The position numbers and the translations under genes were made by a program. The notes beneath the pieces are model-generated. The model was not told the origin of the DNA, searched no databases, and saw only the letters and a list, made by a program, of their open reading frames with translations. Positions 1-5,750 of a stretch of DNA of 5,750 nucleotides are shown in pieces (position 1 is the stretch's first letter; the number at the start of each line of letters is the position of its first letter). Source of the DNA: an uncultured beta proteobacterium (lineage in GTDB: Bacteria > Pseudomonadota > Gammaproteobacteria > Burkholderiales > Burkholderiaceae_C); NCBI GenBank assembly GCA_903927495.1, contig CAIYNH010000706.1, forward strand, positions 1 to 5,750, read 5' to 3'.

Positions 1-380
1 CATATCGCACCCAGCCAAAGTCCGACAAAGGCCACAAAGGAAATGCCAAACCCGGGGCCGCGCTTGGCCGGGTCACGCTGATAAGCCACGGCGTACCAAA
101 TTCGCGCAGCTAACCACAGCAAACCCATCGCAGCGGCACCACGGTCTCCAATGAAACCAGCATACAACCAGAGCGCGGGCAACAGCGGAACGACGCTCTC
201 CAGTGTGTTCATCTGGACTCGGTAGGCGCGATCAAACATTTCGTGCCCGGTGACTGCCGGTGCCTTGATGCCATAGCGCACCCTGGCTCGCCCCACATTC
301 ACGCCAATGGCCAACATCAGCAAACAAATCAACAAGGTGATCAGGGCAGTAAGAGGTAGAGAAATCAAAGTAAGCTCCAT
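1..380 (-). CDS. MAPEG-family integral membrane protein (3' end beyond left edge)
   Basis: The reverse strand reads openly from an ATG at 380 to the left edge, giving 126 residues with no stop. MAPEG proteins are usually about 130 residues, so only a few are probably missing. The family covers membrane-associated proteins of eicosanoid and glutathione metabolism. Bacterial members are mostly uncharacterised, so no substrate is claimed. Seen in the translation: a hydrophobic N-terminal helix (about residues 4-27), the charged loop and family signature around residues 47-61 (E47, R51, R54, Q56, N58, E61 in an E-F-D-R-A-Y-R-V-Q-M-N-T-L-E pattern), hydrophobic stretches near 62-76 and 81-99, a PAKRGPGF turn at 104-111, and a last hydrophobic stretch from 112. 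This fits a four-helix inner-membrane protein. No clear Shine-Dalgarno precedes the ATG. The start was chosen because it places the first helix at the very N-terminus as in the family. The gene is divergent from the hydrogen-sensor operon and probably unrelated to it. Family assignment is confident; function is unknown. Confidence 0.85.
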   Translation of the reverse strand, partial: MELTLISLPLTALITLLICLLMLAIGVNVGRARVRYGIKAPAVTGHEMFDRAYRVQMNTLESVVPLLPALWLYAGFIGDRGAAAMGLLWLAARIWYAVAYQRDPAKRGPGFGISFVAFVGLWLGAI

Positions 381-400
381 AGACAGTGGATGATGCGTGC

Positions 401-430
401 ACTATAGCGGCCAGGAGCCACTTCTTTCAC
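401..430 (-). promoter_or_regulatory. Possible sigma-70 promoter for the MAPEG gene
   Basis: On the minus strand, a TATAGT hexamer (406 down to 401; 5 of 6 to the -10 consensus) lies 18 bases from GTGAAA (430 down to 425; 4 of 6 to the -35 consensus). Transcription would start around 394, leaving a leader of roughly 14 bases before the ATG at 380. The matches are modest and the spacer is at the long end, so this is only a candidate. Confidence 0.3.
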
Positions 431-479
431 TGCAGGGTTTAGACTGTGGCACCGGCAAAGATGGTCGGGCTAAAAAAAT

Positions 480-483
480 GGAG
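480..483 (+). promoter_or_regulatory. Ribosome binding site of hupU
   Basis: GGAG at 480-483 follows an A-rich run (472-478) and is separated by five bases from the ATG at 489. It fixes the start codon that gives an N-terminus like other HupU proteins. Confidence 0.7.
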
Positions 484-488
484 ACAAC

Positions 489-1490
489 ATGGCGTTCAAT
501 GTGTTGTGGTTGCAATCGGGCGGCTGCGGGGGTTGCAGCATGTCGCTCCTGTGCGCCAACACCCCTGATTTGCCGAACCTGCTCAACACCAGTGGCATCC
601 AGCTGTTGTGGCACCCAGCCATGTCGCTGGACTGCAATCAGGAACTGCTTGATTTGCTGGAAGCCTGCCTGAGTGGCCGTGTGCAGCTGGATGCATTGTG
701 CATTGAAGGTGCCATTTTGCGTGGCCCCAATGGCAGCGGGCGTTTTCATGTGCTCTCAGGCACCGGCAAGCCGATGCTGGAATGGGTGCAACGGCTTTCC
801 GCCGTGGCCGACCACGTGGTGGCAGTGGGCAGTTGCGCTGCTTGGGGTGGCATCACTGCATCCGGCAGCAACCCCAGCGATGCCTGTGGTTTGCAATTTG
901 AGGACGAGCACAAAGGTGGCTTGCTGGGAGCCAACTTCCTGAGCAAAAGTGGGCTACCCGTGATCAACATCGCGGGCTGCCCGACTCACCCTGGCTGGGT
1001 GCTTGACACTTTCATGATGCTGGCCGCGGGCTTGTTCGGGCCGGAAAACCTTGATGCACTTGGACGGCCGCGTTTTTATGCTGATCAACTGGTGCACCAT
1101 GGCTGCCCACGCAACGAGTATTACGAGTACAAGGCCAGTGCCGCCAAGCCCACCGACCTGGGCTGCCTGATGGAAAACATGGGCTGCACCGGCACCCAGG
1201 CACATGCCGACTGCAACATCCGGCTTTGGAATGGCGACGGCTCTTGCATTCGGGGTGGTTTTGCCTGCATCAACTGCACTGCTCCTGGCTTTCAGAGTCC
1301 GGGGCATCCGTTTCACGTAACACCCAAGCTGGCGGGTATCCCGATTGGATTGCCAACCGATATGCCCAAGGCCTGGTTTGTGGCACTCGCTTCACTGTCC
1401 AAAAGCGCCACGCCCAAGCGCGTCAAGATCAACTCGCATAGTGACCATGTGGTGCATCCCCCGGTGTCACGCAACACCCGGCTGCGTTAA
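489..1490 (+). CDS. hupU: HupU/HoxB, small subunit of regulatory (H2-sensing) [NiFe] hydrogenase
   Basis: This is the electron-transfer subunit of the cytoplasmic H2 sensor, which pairs with the HupV product encoded next. The 333 residues match the usual HupU/HoxB size. The protein starts directly with the family opening MAFNVLWLQSGGCGGCSMS. There is no twin-arginine signal peptide, which separates it from exported uptake-hydrogenase small subunits. Cluster ligands visible by motif: proximal Cys13, Cys16, Cys116 (VGSCAAWGG) and Cys164 (AGCPTHPGW); distal His203, Cys206, Cys226 and Cys233; medial Cys242, Cys260 and Cys263 (ACINCTAPGF). Cys253 is a possible fourth medial ligand. The last 55 or so residues (279-333) form the C-terminal extension typical of this class. 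In Ralstonia eutropha HoxB that extension is reported to be needed for assembly with the kinase. The gene leads the operon and is 17 bases from hupV. The SD at 480-483 supports the start. Class assignment is very secure; Group 2b regulatory hydrogenase is the best subgroup. Confidence 0.96.
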   Translation: MAFNVLWLQSGGCGGCSMSLLCANTPDLPNLLNTSGIQLLWHPAMSLDCNQELLDLLEACLSGRVQLDALCIEGAILRGPNGSGRFHVLSGTGKPMLEWVQRLSAVADHVVAVGSCAAWGGITASGSNPSDACGLQFEDEHKGGLLGANFLSKSGLPVINIAGCPTHPGWVLDTFMMLAAGLFGPENLDALGRPRFYADQLVHHGCPRNEYYEYKASAAKPTDLGCLMENMGCTGTQAHADCNIRLWNGDGSCIRGGFACINCTAPGFQSPGHPFHVTPKLAGIPIGLPTDMPKAWFVALASLSKSATPKRVKINSHSDHVVHPPVSRNTRLR

Positions 1491-1507
1491 CCTCTGAGCG
1501 AAGACCC

Positions 1508-2992
1508 ATGACCCGACTGATACTTGGCCCCTTTAACCGCGTCGAAGGTGACCTCGAAGTGCAACTTGAGGTGGCCGATGGCCGGGTCACGCAGGCCCAT
1601 GTGAAGGCACCCATGTTTCGCGGCTTTGAGCTGATACTAAATGGGCGTGACCCGATGGACGCACTCACCATCGTGCCGCGCATCTGTGGCATTTGTTCGG
1701 TCTCGCAGTCGATCGCGGCGGCCAAGGCACTCGCCGATGCCTGGGGTGTAATGGCCCCACCAAACGGTGTGCACGCTGTCAACCTGATGCTTGCCTGTGA
1801 AAACTTTGCTGACCACCTGACACATTTCTACATGTTCTTCATGCCCGACTTCACGCGTCAGGTGTACGCCCGGCGTAGCTGGTTTGGCGAAGCGCAGCGG
1901 CGTTTCGGTGCTTTGATCGGGAGCGCACCGGGGTCCGGTTTACATAACCGCGCAGCACTGGCAGCGCGTGCACGCTGGTTTGAACTGATCGGCACGCTCG
2001 GTGGCAAATGGCCCCACACTGGTGCCGTGCTGCCAGGTGGTAGCACCCGAACCATTGAGAACGCAGAGCGTGTTCGCATGCTTGCCAGAGTGCGAGAGAT
2101 GCGCTGCTTTCTGGAGCAGACCTTGTTCGGAACCCAACTGGAAGAAGTCACTGCCCTGGACAATCTGGTGGCCCTGCAAGCATGGCGTCTGCGAGCAACA
2201 GGCAGCGACCTAGCCTTGTTTCTGGACATTGCAGACGATACCTGTTTGGCACGTTTAGGGCCCGGACCAGGCCGCTACCTAAGCTACGGTGCTTATCCAC
2301 AATTTGCCGGCGGGCACGTGTTTACACGCGGCGTTTGGGACGCCGCCTTGCAGCAGAGCCTGGCACTAGATCCAGCCCAGATCACCGAAGACCACAGCCA
2401 CGCCTGGTATGGCGAAGGAAACAGTGGCCAACCCTTGCACCCCATGGCAGGCGTTACCCAGCCACAAGCTGACAAACCGGGAGCCTACACCTGGAATAAA
2501 GCGCCGCGTCTGGCGGGCCAGGTGCTGGAGACCGGCGCAATAGCGCGCCAATTGGTAGACGGCCAAGCGCTGATCCGAGCCGCCGTGTTGGCGCATGGCG
2601 GCAACGTCGTGTCCCGGGTGCTGGCCCGGGTGATTGAAATGGCACGTCTGTTGCCCTTGATGGAGCAGTGGTTGATGGCCCTGGAGCCGCACGCGCCCTA
2701 CCACCAAGTGCATGAGCTGCCTGAACATGCGCAAGGCATTGGCCTGACCGAGGCAGCTCGCGGTGCACTTGGGCATTGGCTGCGCATTGAGGGCGGCCGC
2801 ATCAGCCAATACCAAATTGTGGCGCCTACCAGTTGGAACTTTTCGCCCAGAGATGCTGCGGGCAGACCCGGCGCACTCGAATCTGCCTTGGTAGGTGCGC
2901 CGTTGGACCAAGAGGCTGACGGTCGCCAAAGCGTCGCCGTGCAGCACATCGTTAGATCATTTGACCCCTGCATGGTCTGCACAGTCCATTGA
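1508..2992 (+). CDS. hupV: HupV/HoxC, large subunit of regulatory (H2-sensing) [NiFe] hydrogenase
   Basis: This 494-residue protein is the catalytic-type subunit that holds the Ni-Fe(CN)2CO centre and binds H2 as a signal. The four nickel/iron ligands are Cys60 and Cys63 (RICGICSVSQS) and Cys488 and Cys491 (DPCMVCTVH). The protein stops at His494, straight after the last motif. The C-terminal peptide that an endopeptidase removes from ordinary [NiFe] hydrogenases is absent, a known mark of HupV/HoxC. Near the N-terminus RVEGDLEV supplies Glu13, the likely proton-transfer glutamate. Ile62 and Phe110 are the bulky gas-channel residues linked to oxygen insensitivity in R. eutropha HoxC. Gln67 replaces the His of energy-converting enzymes. 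A further family block, NKAPRLAG, lies at about 339-346. No frameshift or missing ligand was seen. The start at 1508 has only a weak GA-rich SD (around 1496-1503), so translation may be coupled to hupU. Maturation needs Hyp proteins encoded elsewhere. Confidence 0.96.
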   Translation: MTRLILGPFNRVEGDLEVQLEVADGRVTQAHVKAPMFRGFELILNGRDPMDALTIVPRICGICSVSQSIAAAKALADAWGVMAPPNGVHAVNLMLACENFADHLTHFYMFFMPDFTRQVYARRSWFGEAQRRFGALIGSAPGSGLHNRAALAARARWFELIGTLGGKWPHTGAVLPGGSTRTIENAERVRMLARVREMRCFLEQTLFGTQLEEVTALDNLVALQAWRLRATGSDLALFLDIADDTCLARLGPGPGRYLSYGAYPQFAGGHVFTRGVWDAALQQSLALDPAQITEDHSHAWYGEGNSGQPLHPMAGVTQPQADKPGAYTWNKAPRLAGQVLETGAIARQLVDGQALIRAAVLAHGGNVVSRVLARVIEMARLLPLMEQWLMALEPHAPYHQVHELPEHAQGIGLTEAARGALGHWLRIEGGRISQYQIVAPTSWNFSPRDAAGRPGALESALVGAPLDQEADGRQSVAVQHIVRSFDPCMVCTVH

Positions 2993-2993
2993 T

Positions 2994-4346
2994 ATGCCAA
3001 ATCTGCCCTCCCCGCTGCAGCATTTCCCACCCGGTGAACTCGAAGGGGTTGGCGAAGACACCTGGCTTGATGTCATTCACAAGATGGAAGAGGTGTATTC
3101 CAAGCTGGTGACCGATGAGGTAGAACTGGAAGAAAAAAACGCCCAGTTGGAACAATCGCAACAATTCATTTTCAGCCTGCTCTCGGCCATGAGCGATGTC
3201 CTGATCGCTTGCAATCAGGACGGACTGATCGAAGAAACCAACGCCGCCCTGTGTGAATTGGTAGGTCGCAGTGAACAGTCCCTGCGGGCCACCCCGGTGG
3301 TGGACTTGCTGGCCGATGCCCAAAGCGTGCAGCGCTGGCAGTTGGCGATGTACCACGCGGCATCGCATGAAGTGGCGGTCGTTGAACTCAACTTGATTGA
3401 CTTTCACGGCCAGGTGGTGCCAGTGGACATGAGTTGCACGCCACGCCACAACAGCATGGGTCGGCAGGTGGGCAGGGTCTTGGTCGGGCGGCCTTTGGGT
3501 GAACTCAAGCGTGCTTACCACCAGTTGCGCGAAGCCCATGAAGCACTGAAACTAGCCCAGCAACAATTGCTGCATTCGGAAAAAATGGCATCGCTTGGCC
3601 GCCTGGTGGCCGGTGTCGCGCACGAACTCAACAACCCCATCAGCTTTGTGCTGGGCAATGTGCATGTGCTGCAGCGGTACGCGACACGCCTGACACGCTA
3701 CCTGGAAGCGGTGCACCGGCTCGATCTTCCTGATGCGGTGCGAGCGCTTCGCACTGAATTACGTATTGACCACTTGGTGGGCGACCTGCCATCGCTGATG
3801 GAAGGTACGCTTGAAGGGGCCAAACGCACCGCCGACATCGTCAATGGGCTCAAGCGCTTTTCAAATGCAAGCCAGGGCGAAGTGACTCAAGTAGAACTCA
3901 ACGCCGTGGTTGAGCGTGCCATCCATTGGGTGCAAAAGGGCACCGCACCCCATTTTGAGATTCACTGGACCCATGGTGATGACTGTTACGTCAACGGCAA
4001 CGCCGGACAGTTGCTGCAAGTGATGATGAACCTGATACAGAACGCCTCTGATGCGGCCAGTGCCGAGGGTGCCAAAGCACCACAACTCGACATTCACCTG
4101 GCGCAGGATGCGCACAACGTGCAGTTGCACTTTGCCGACAACGGCCCAGGTATTGCAGCAGAGCACCTGTCGCGCGTTTTTGACCCTTTTTTCACAACAA
4201 AAAGTGTTGGTCAGGGCACGGGCCTTGGTCTGTCGATCAGTTATGGCATTATTGAGCAGCACGGCGGGCATTTGACCTGCGCCAACTCGTCACGTGGAGG
4301 CGCAGTGTTCAGCTTGAGCTTGCCGATGCTCAATCTCAAGCGCTGA
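2994..4346 (+). CDS. hupT: HupT/HoxJ, PAS-domain sensor histidine kinase of the H2-sensing system
   Basis: This is the soluble kinase that receives the H2 signal from HupUV and controls phosphorylation of an NtrC-like regulator (HupR/HoxA). That regulator is not in this window. The 450-residue protein has no membrane segment. Order of parts: an N-terminal region with a short coiled stretch (about 40-57), a PAS domain (about 58-168), a helical linker (about 169-197), the dimerisation/H-box with phospho-acceptor His210 (GVAHELNNP), and the ATPase domain. The ATPase domain shows an N-box around Asn350 (MMNLIQNASDA), a G1 box at 382-386 (DNGPG), an F-box at 396-400 (FDPFF) and a G2 box at 408-412 (GTGLG). 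All catalytic boxes are intact. The ATG at 2994 lies one base after the hupV stop, with no good SD, suggesting translational coupling. An in-frame ATG at 2895 inside hupV exists, but its extra residues do not resemble the family and merely read hupV in another frame. The B-C-J order matches R. eutropha hoxBCJ. Confidence 0.93.
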   Translation: MPNLPSPLQHFPPGELEGVGEDTWLDVIHKMEEVYSKLVTDEVELEEKNAQLEQSQQFIFSLLSAMSDVLIACNQDGLIEETNAALCELVGRSEQSLRATPVVDLLADAQSVQRWQLAMYHAASHEVAVVELNLIDFHGQVVPVDMSCTPRHNSMGRQVGRVLVGRPLGELKRAYHQLREAHEALKLAQQQLLHSEKMASLGRLVAGVAHELNNPISFVLGNVHVLQRYATRLTRYLEAVHRLDLPDAVRALRTELRIDHLVGDLPSLMEGTLEGAKRTADIVNGLKRFSNASQGEVTQVELNAVVERAIHWVQKGTAPHFEIHWTHGDDCYVNGNAGQLLQVMMNLIQNASDAASAEGAKAPQLDIHLAQDAHNVQLHFADNGPGIAAEHLSRVFDPFFTTKSVGQGTGLGLSISYGIIEQHGGHLTCANSSRGGAVFSLSLPMLNLKR

Positions 4347-4361
4347 ATGCGCCAGTTTGTA

Positions 4362-4595
4362 TCAGTTGAGTAAATAGTTGTCCTGATCATCCAGCTCTTG
4401 GGCATCGATCATGGCATCATAGGCAGCGCGGCTGGCCAAAGCTTCTGATGTGTAGGGAATCAGCGGCTTGTCAAGCGGGCGCAGTTTATGCCGGCGCAGG
4501 CCACGCAGTTGCTGTGAACGCTCCATGGTTTGCAGCACGCGTTCAGGTTCCATCATCAAGCTGAACGGGTTGAGGTCGGCGGCAATGGTGGTCAT
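4362..4595 (-). CDS. Small conserved-type protein of unknown function, 77 residues
   Basis: I do not recognise a characterised function. The protein opens MTTIAADLNPFSLMMEPE, then has a basic stretch (about residues 30-41: RGLRRHKLRPLD), a KPLIPY segment at 43-48, and an acidic C-terminal part rich in Ala, Asp and Glu (about 49-77). It has no signal peptide, membrane helix or cysteine pair. I have an impression of similar short proteins in other Burkholderiales, not checked here. Evidence that it is real: an excellent SD (AGGAG, minus strand 4605 to 4601) five bases from the ATG, and a position that fills the gap between the convergent hupT end and dbpA. The stop lies 15 bases from the hupT stop, with no obvious terminator between them. 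The strand opposite also has short open frames, but none with such a ribosome site. Confidence 0.72.
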   Translation of the reverse strand: MTTIAADLNPFSLMMEPERVLQTMERSQQLRGLRRHKLRPLDKPLIPYTSEALASRAAYDAMIDAQELDDQDNYLLN

Positions 4596-4600
4596 GGTGA

Positions 4601-4605
4601 ACTCC
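4601..4605 (-). promoter_or_regulatory. Strong ribosome binding site of the 77-residue gene
   Basis: The minus strand reads AGGAG, then TTCACC or its close surroundings, then ATG. Core match and spacing are close to ideal, which strongly supports the small gene and its start at 4595. Confidence 0.7.
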
Positions 4606-4712
4606 TGGTCAGATCAAGATGCCCTGCAACTCGCAGAACACTTGAATGAACTGTATCCACTTACGGCAAAGAACTGAAGTCGGCGTTTTGCTGTACTTCA
4701 TGTCAGAAACTG

Positions 4713-4729
4713 CCTGACAAGCTGTCAGG
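4713..4729 (-). terminator. Hairpin just past dbpA, possible transcription terminator
   Basis: A perfect inverted repeat CCTGACA (4713-4719), loop AGC, TGTCAGG (4723-4729), extendable by two G-U type pairs, begins three bases after the dbpA stop. In the dbpA direction it is followed only by a short GTTTC, not a proper T-run. Rho-independent termination would therefore be weak. A third copy of the arm (TGTCAG, 4701-4706) could form a competing hairpin. Confidence 0.45.
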
Positions 4730-4732
4730 TGT

Positions 4733-5750
4733 TCAGAGCAAGCGCACCTTCACACTTTTGCCTTTGACCTTGCCTGCATTGAGCTTTTGCAGCGCTGGCA
4801 AGGCGATGGCCCGCTGCACCGCGACAAAGGTAGTGAACTCGGTAACGACGATTTTCCCGATCTGTTCGCGGCTATAACCGGCATCGGCCGTGAGTGCACC
4901 CAACACGTCACCAGGGCGGATTTTTTCTTTGCGACCACCCAAAATCTGCAAGGTGACCATGGGTGGCAACAAGGCTCCGACACCGGTAGCCAGCAATTCA
5001 TCGGGCTTATGCCAGATCGATTCAAGCTTTTGGTACTGCTCGATCTTGCCCACAGAGCCCATCTCATTCATGCTCGCCAAGCTCAGCGCCAAGCCAGTTT
5101 CACCGGCGCGACCGGTACGGCCAATGCGGTGCACATGCACTTCGGGGTCGGGGGTGATATCCACGTTGATGACGGCTTCAAGCTGGCTGATGTCGAGTCC
5201 GCGCGAAGCGACATCAGTGGCGACCAGGACCGAGATGCTGCGATTGGCAAACTGCGCCAGCACCTGGTCGCGCTCGCGCTGCTCCAACTCACCGTACAGT
5301 GCCAGCGCGCTGAACCCCTGGGCCTGAAGAAAAGTCATCAGGTCCTTGCATTGCTGCTTGGTGTTGCAGAAAGCCAAGGTGCTGACCGGACGAAAGTGAT
5401 TCAGAGCACGCGCCACAGTCTCAAACCGGTTGGCACGGGTCACCTCATAAAAGCGCTGCTCGATCAAACTCTTGGCTTGCGCGTCAGCCACCTTAATCTG
5501 CACCGGTTCACGCATGAACTGACGCGCCAGTTTTTCGATTCCCTCAGGGTAGGTGGCTGAAAACAGCAGGGTTTGCCGATCAGCGGGACATTGCTTGGTG
5601 ACGGTGGTAATGTCGTCAAAAAAGCCCATATCTAGCATGCGATCGGCCTCGTCAAGCACCAGCGTGTTGAGCGCATCGAGCGGCAGCGTCTCGCGCGACA
5701 GGTGATCGAGGATGCGCCCCGGCGTGCCCACCACGATGTGTGCGCCATGC
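4733..5750 (-). CDS. dbpA: DEAD-box ATP-dependent RNA helicase DbpA (5' part beyond right edge)
   Basis: DbpA is an ATP-driven RNA helicase that acts in large ribosomal subunit assembly. In E. coli it is recruited to hairpin 92 of 23S rRNA. The frame is open to the right edge, giving 338 visible residues beginning HGAHIVVGTPGR. The E. coli protein is about 457 residues, so roughly 120 N-terminal residues (Q motif, motif I Walker A, Ia) lie outside. Seen in order on the visible part: motif Ib TPGR (9-12), motif II DEAD (33-36), motif III SAT (64-66), the second RecA domain with ATDVASRGLDI (about 177-187), and motif VI HRIGRTGRAG (207-216). A C-terminal RNA-binding domain follows from about 268 (GGRKEKIRPGDVLGAL, then EQIGKIVV) to the basic end KGKSVKVRLL. 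That C-terminal domain identifies DbpA among DEAD-box proteins such as RhlE or SrmB. No damage was seen in the visible part. The gene is not functionally linked to the hydrogen sensor. Confidence 0.93.
   Translation of the reverse strand, partial: HGAHIVVGTPGRILDHLSRETLPLDALNTLVLDEADRMLDMGFFDDITTVTKQCPADRQTLLFSATYPEGIEKLARQFMREPVQIKVADAQAKSLIEQRFYEVTRANRFETVARALNHFRPVSTLAFCNTKQQCKDLMTFLQAQGFSALALYGELEQRERDQVLAQFANRSISVLVATDVASRGLDISQLEAVINVDITPDPEVHVHRIGRTGRAGETGLALSLASMNEMGSVGKIEQYQKLESIWHKPDELLATGVGALLPPMVTLQILGGRKEKIRPGDVLGALTADAGYSREQIGKIVVTEFTTFVAVQRAIALPALQKLNAGKVKGKSVKVRLL

Larger units (their letters stand above)
381..488. other. Divergent intergenic region upstream of the hydrogen-sensor operon
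   Basis: These 108 bases separate the MAPEG gene (leftward) from hupU (rightward), so the promoter of the hupUVT operon should lie here. For the plus strand only weak -10-like matches are visible (TAGACT at 440-445; TAAAAA at 471-476), and neither has a good -35 partner. There is no TTG-N5-CAA site of the kind reported for HupR in Rhodobacter, because TTG does not occur in the stretch. A TGGCAC at 447-452 resembles half of a sigma-54 promoter but lacks the matching -12 part. A weak constitutive promoter would suit a sensor operon, but this is inference. Confidence 0.5.
4596..4732. other. Intergenic region between the small gene and dbpA
   Basis: Apart from the SD at 4601-4605 and the repeat and hairpin at 4701-4729, nothing clear is visible. 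Both flanking genes point left, so the small gene could be read through from dbpA or from its own promoter here. No convincing -35/-10 pair was found. Confidence 0.4.

Noticed and set aside
447..462. Sigma-54-like site TGGCAC in front of hupU
   Set aside because: The -24-like part is good, but ten bases after the GG the sequence is GA instead of GC and the TTGC element is missing.
1461..1481. Imperfect inverted repeat (CCGGTGT ... ACACCCGG) at the end of hupU
   Set aside because: It lies inside coding sequence, needs a bulge, has no T-run and stands ahead of two genes of the same operon, so a terminator is unlikely.
2366..2947. Open frames on the minus strand opposite hupV (193 codons) and hupT (195 codons at 2952-3539)
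   Set aside because: Both mirror strongly conserved coding sequence and have no protein features of their own.
489..2992. Uptake (energy-conserving) hydrogenase HupSL
   Set aside because: There is no Tat signal on the small subunit and no C-terminal cleavage peptide on the large one. Gln67 replaces the usual His, and a HupT kinase gene follows directly. All point to the regulatory class.
2895..2993. Longer hupT starting at an ATG at 2895 inside hupV
   Set aside because: The 33 added residues are a shifted reading of hupV codons, have no family resemblance and would overlap hupV by about 100 bases. The ATG at 2994 fits HupT proteins.
4347..4361. Terminator between hupT and the convergent small gene
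   Set aside because: The 15-base gap has no stem-loop or T-run on either strand.
4787..5560. Long open frame of 257 codons on the plus strand opposite dbpA
   Set aside because: It lies entirely antisense to a clear DEAD-box helicase, shows no recognisable domain and is best explained as a GC-rich shadow frame.

Overview
The window looks like a chromosomal segment of a betaproteobacterium. A Burkholderiales, Comamonadaceae-like source (Rhodoferax/Polaromonas type) is an inference from the style of the proteins and the GC-rich codons, not a measured assignment. It holds six protein-coding genes. Two are cut by the window edges. No RNA genes, insertion sequences, CRISPR arrays or phage genes were seen.

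Layout: (1) 1-380, minus strand: a MAPEG-family membrane protein, nearly complete, running off the left edge. (2) 381-488: a divergent intergenic region. (3) 489-4346, plus strand: a compact three-gene operon encoding a hydrogen-sensing system. It comprises the regulatory [NiFe] hydrogenase small subunit (HupU/HoxB), its large subunit (HupV/HoxC) and the partner PAS-containing histidine kinase (HupT/HoxJ). (4) 4362-4595, minus strand: a small acidic protein of unknown function, convergent with the kinase gene after only 15 bases. (5) 4596-4732: an intergenic region with a hairpin just past the end of dbpA. (6) 4733-5750, minus strand: the C-terminal three quarters of a DEAD-box RNA helicase, DbpA, with its 5' end outside the window.

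How the genes work together: in characterised relatives (Ralstonia eutropha HoxBCJ, Rhodobacter capsulatus HupUVT), the HupUV/HoxBC hydrogenase binds H2 in the cytoplasm and acts as a sensor rather than an energy enzyme. It signals to the HupT/HoxJ kinase, which controls the NtrC-type regulator HoxA/HupR and so the energy-conserving hydrogenase genes. The proteins here carry the sequence marks of that class: no Tat signal on the small subunit, a large subunit ending directly at the last Cys-x-x-Cys-x-x-His without a cleavable tail, Ile62/Phe110/Gln67 near the active site, and a kinase with all catalytic boxes intact.

The response regulator, the structural hydrogenase and the hyp maturation genes are not in the window. 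The sensor cassette instead sits between apparently unrelated genes. I see no undescribed system. The most interesting points are this separation of the sensor from its usual partners, the intact kinase, and an unexplained triple repeat next to dbpA.
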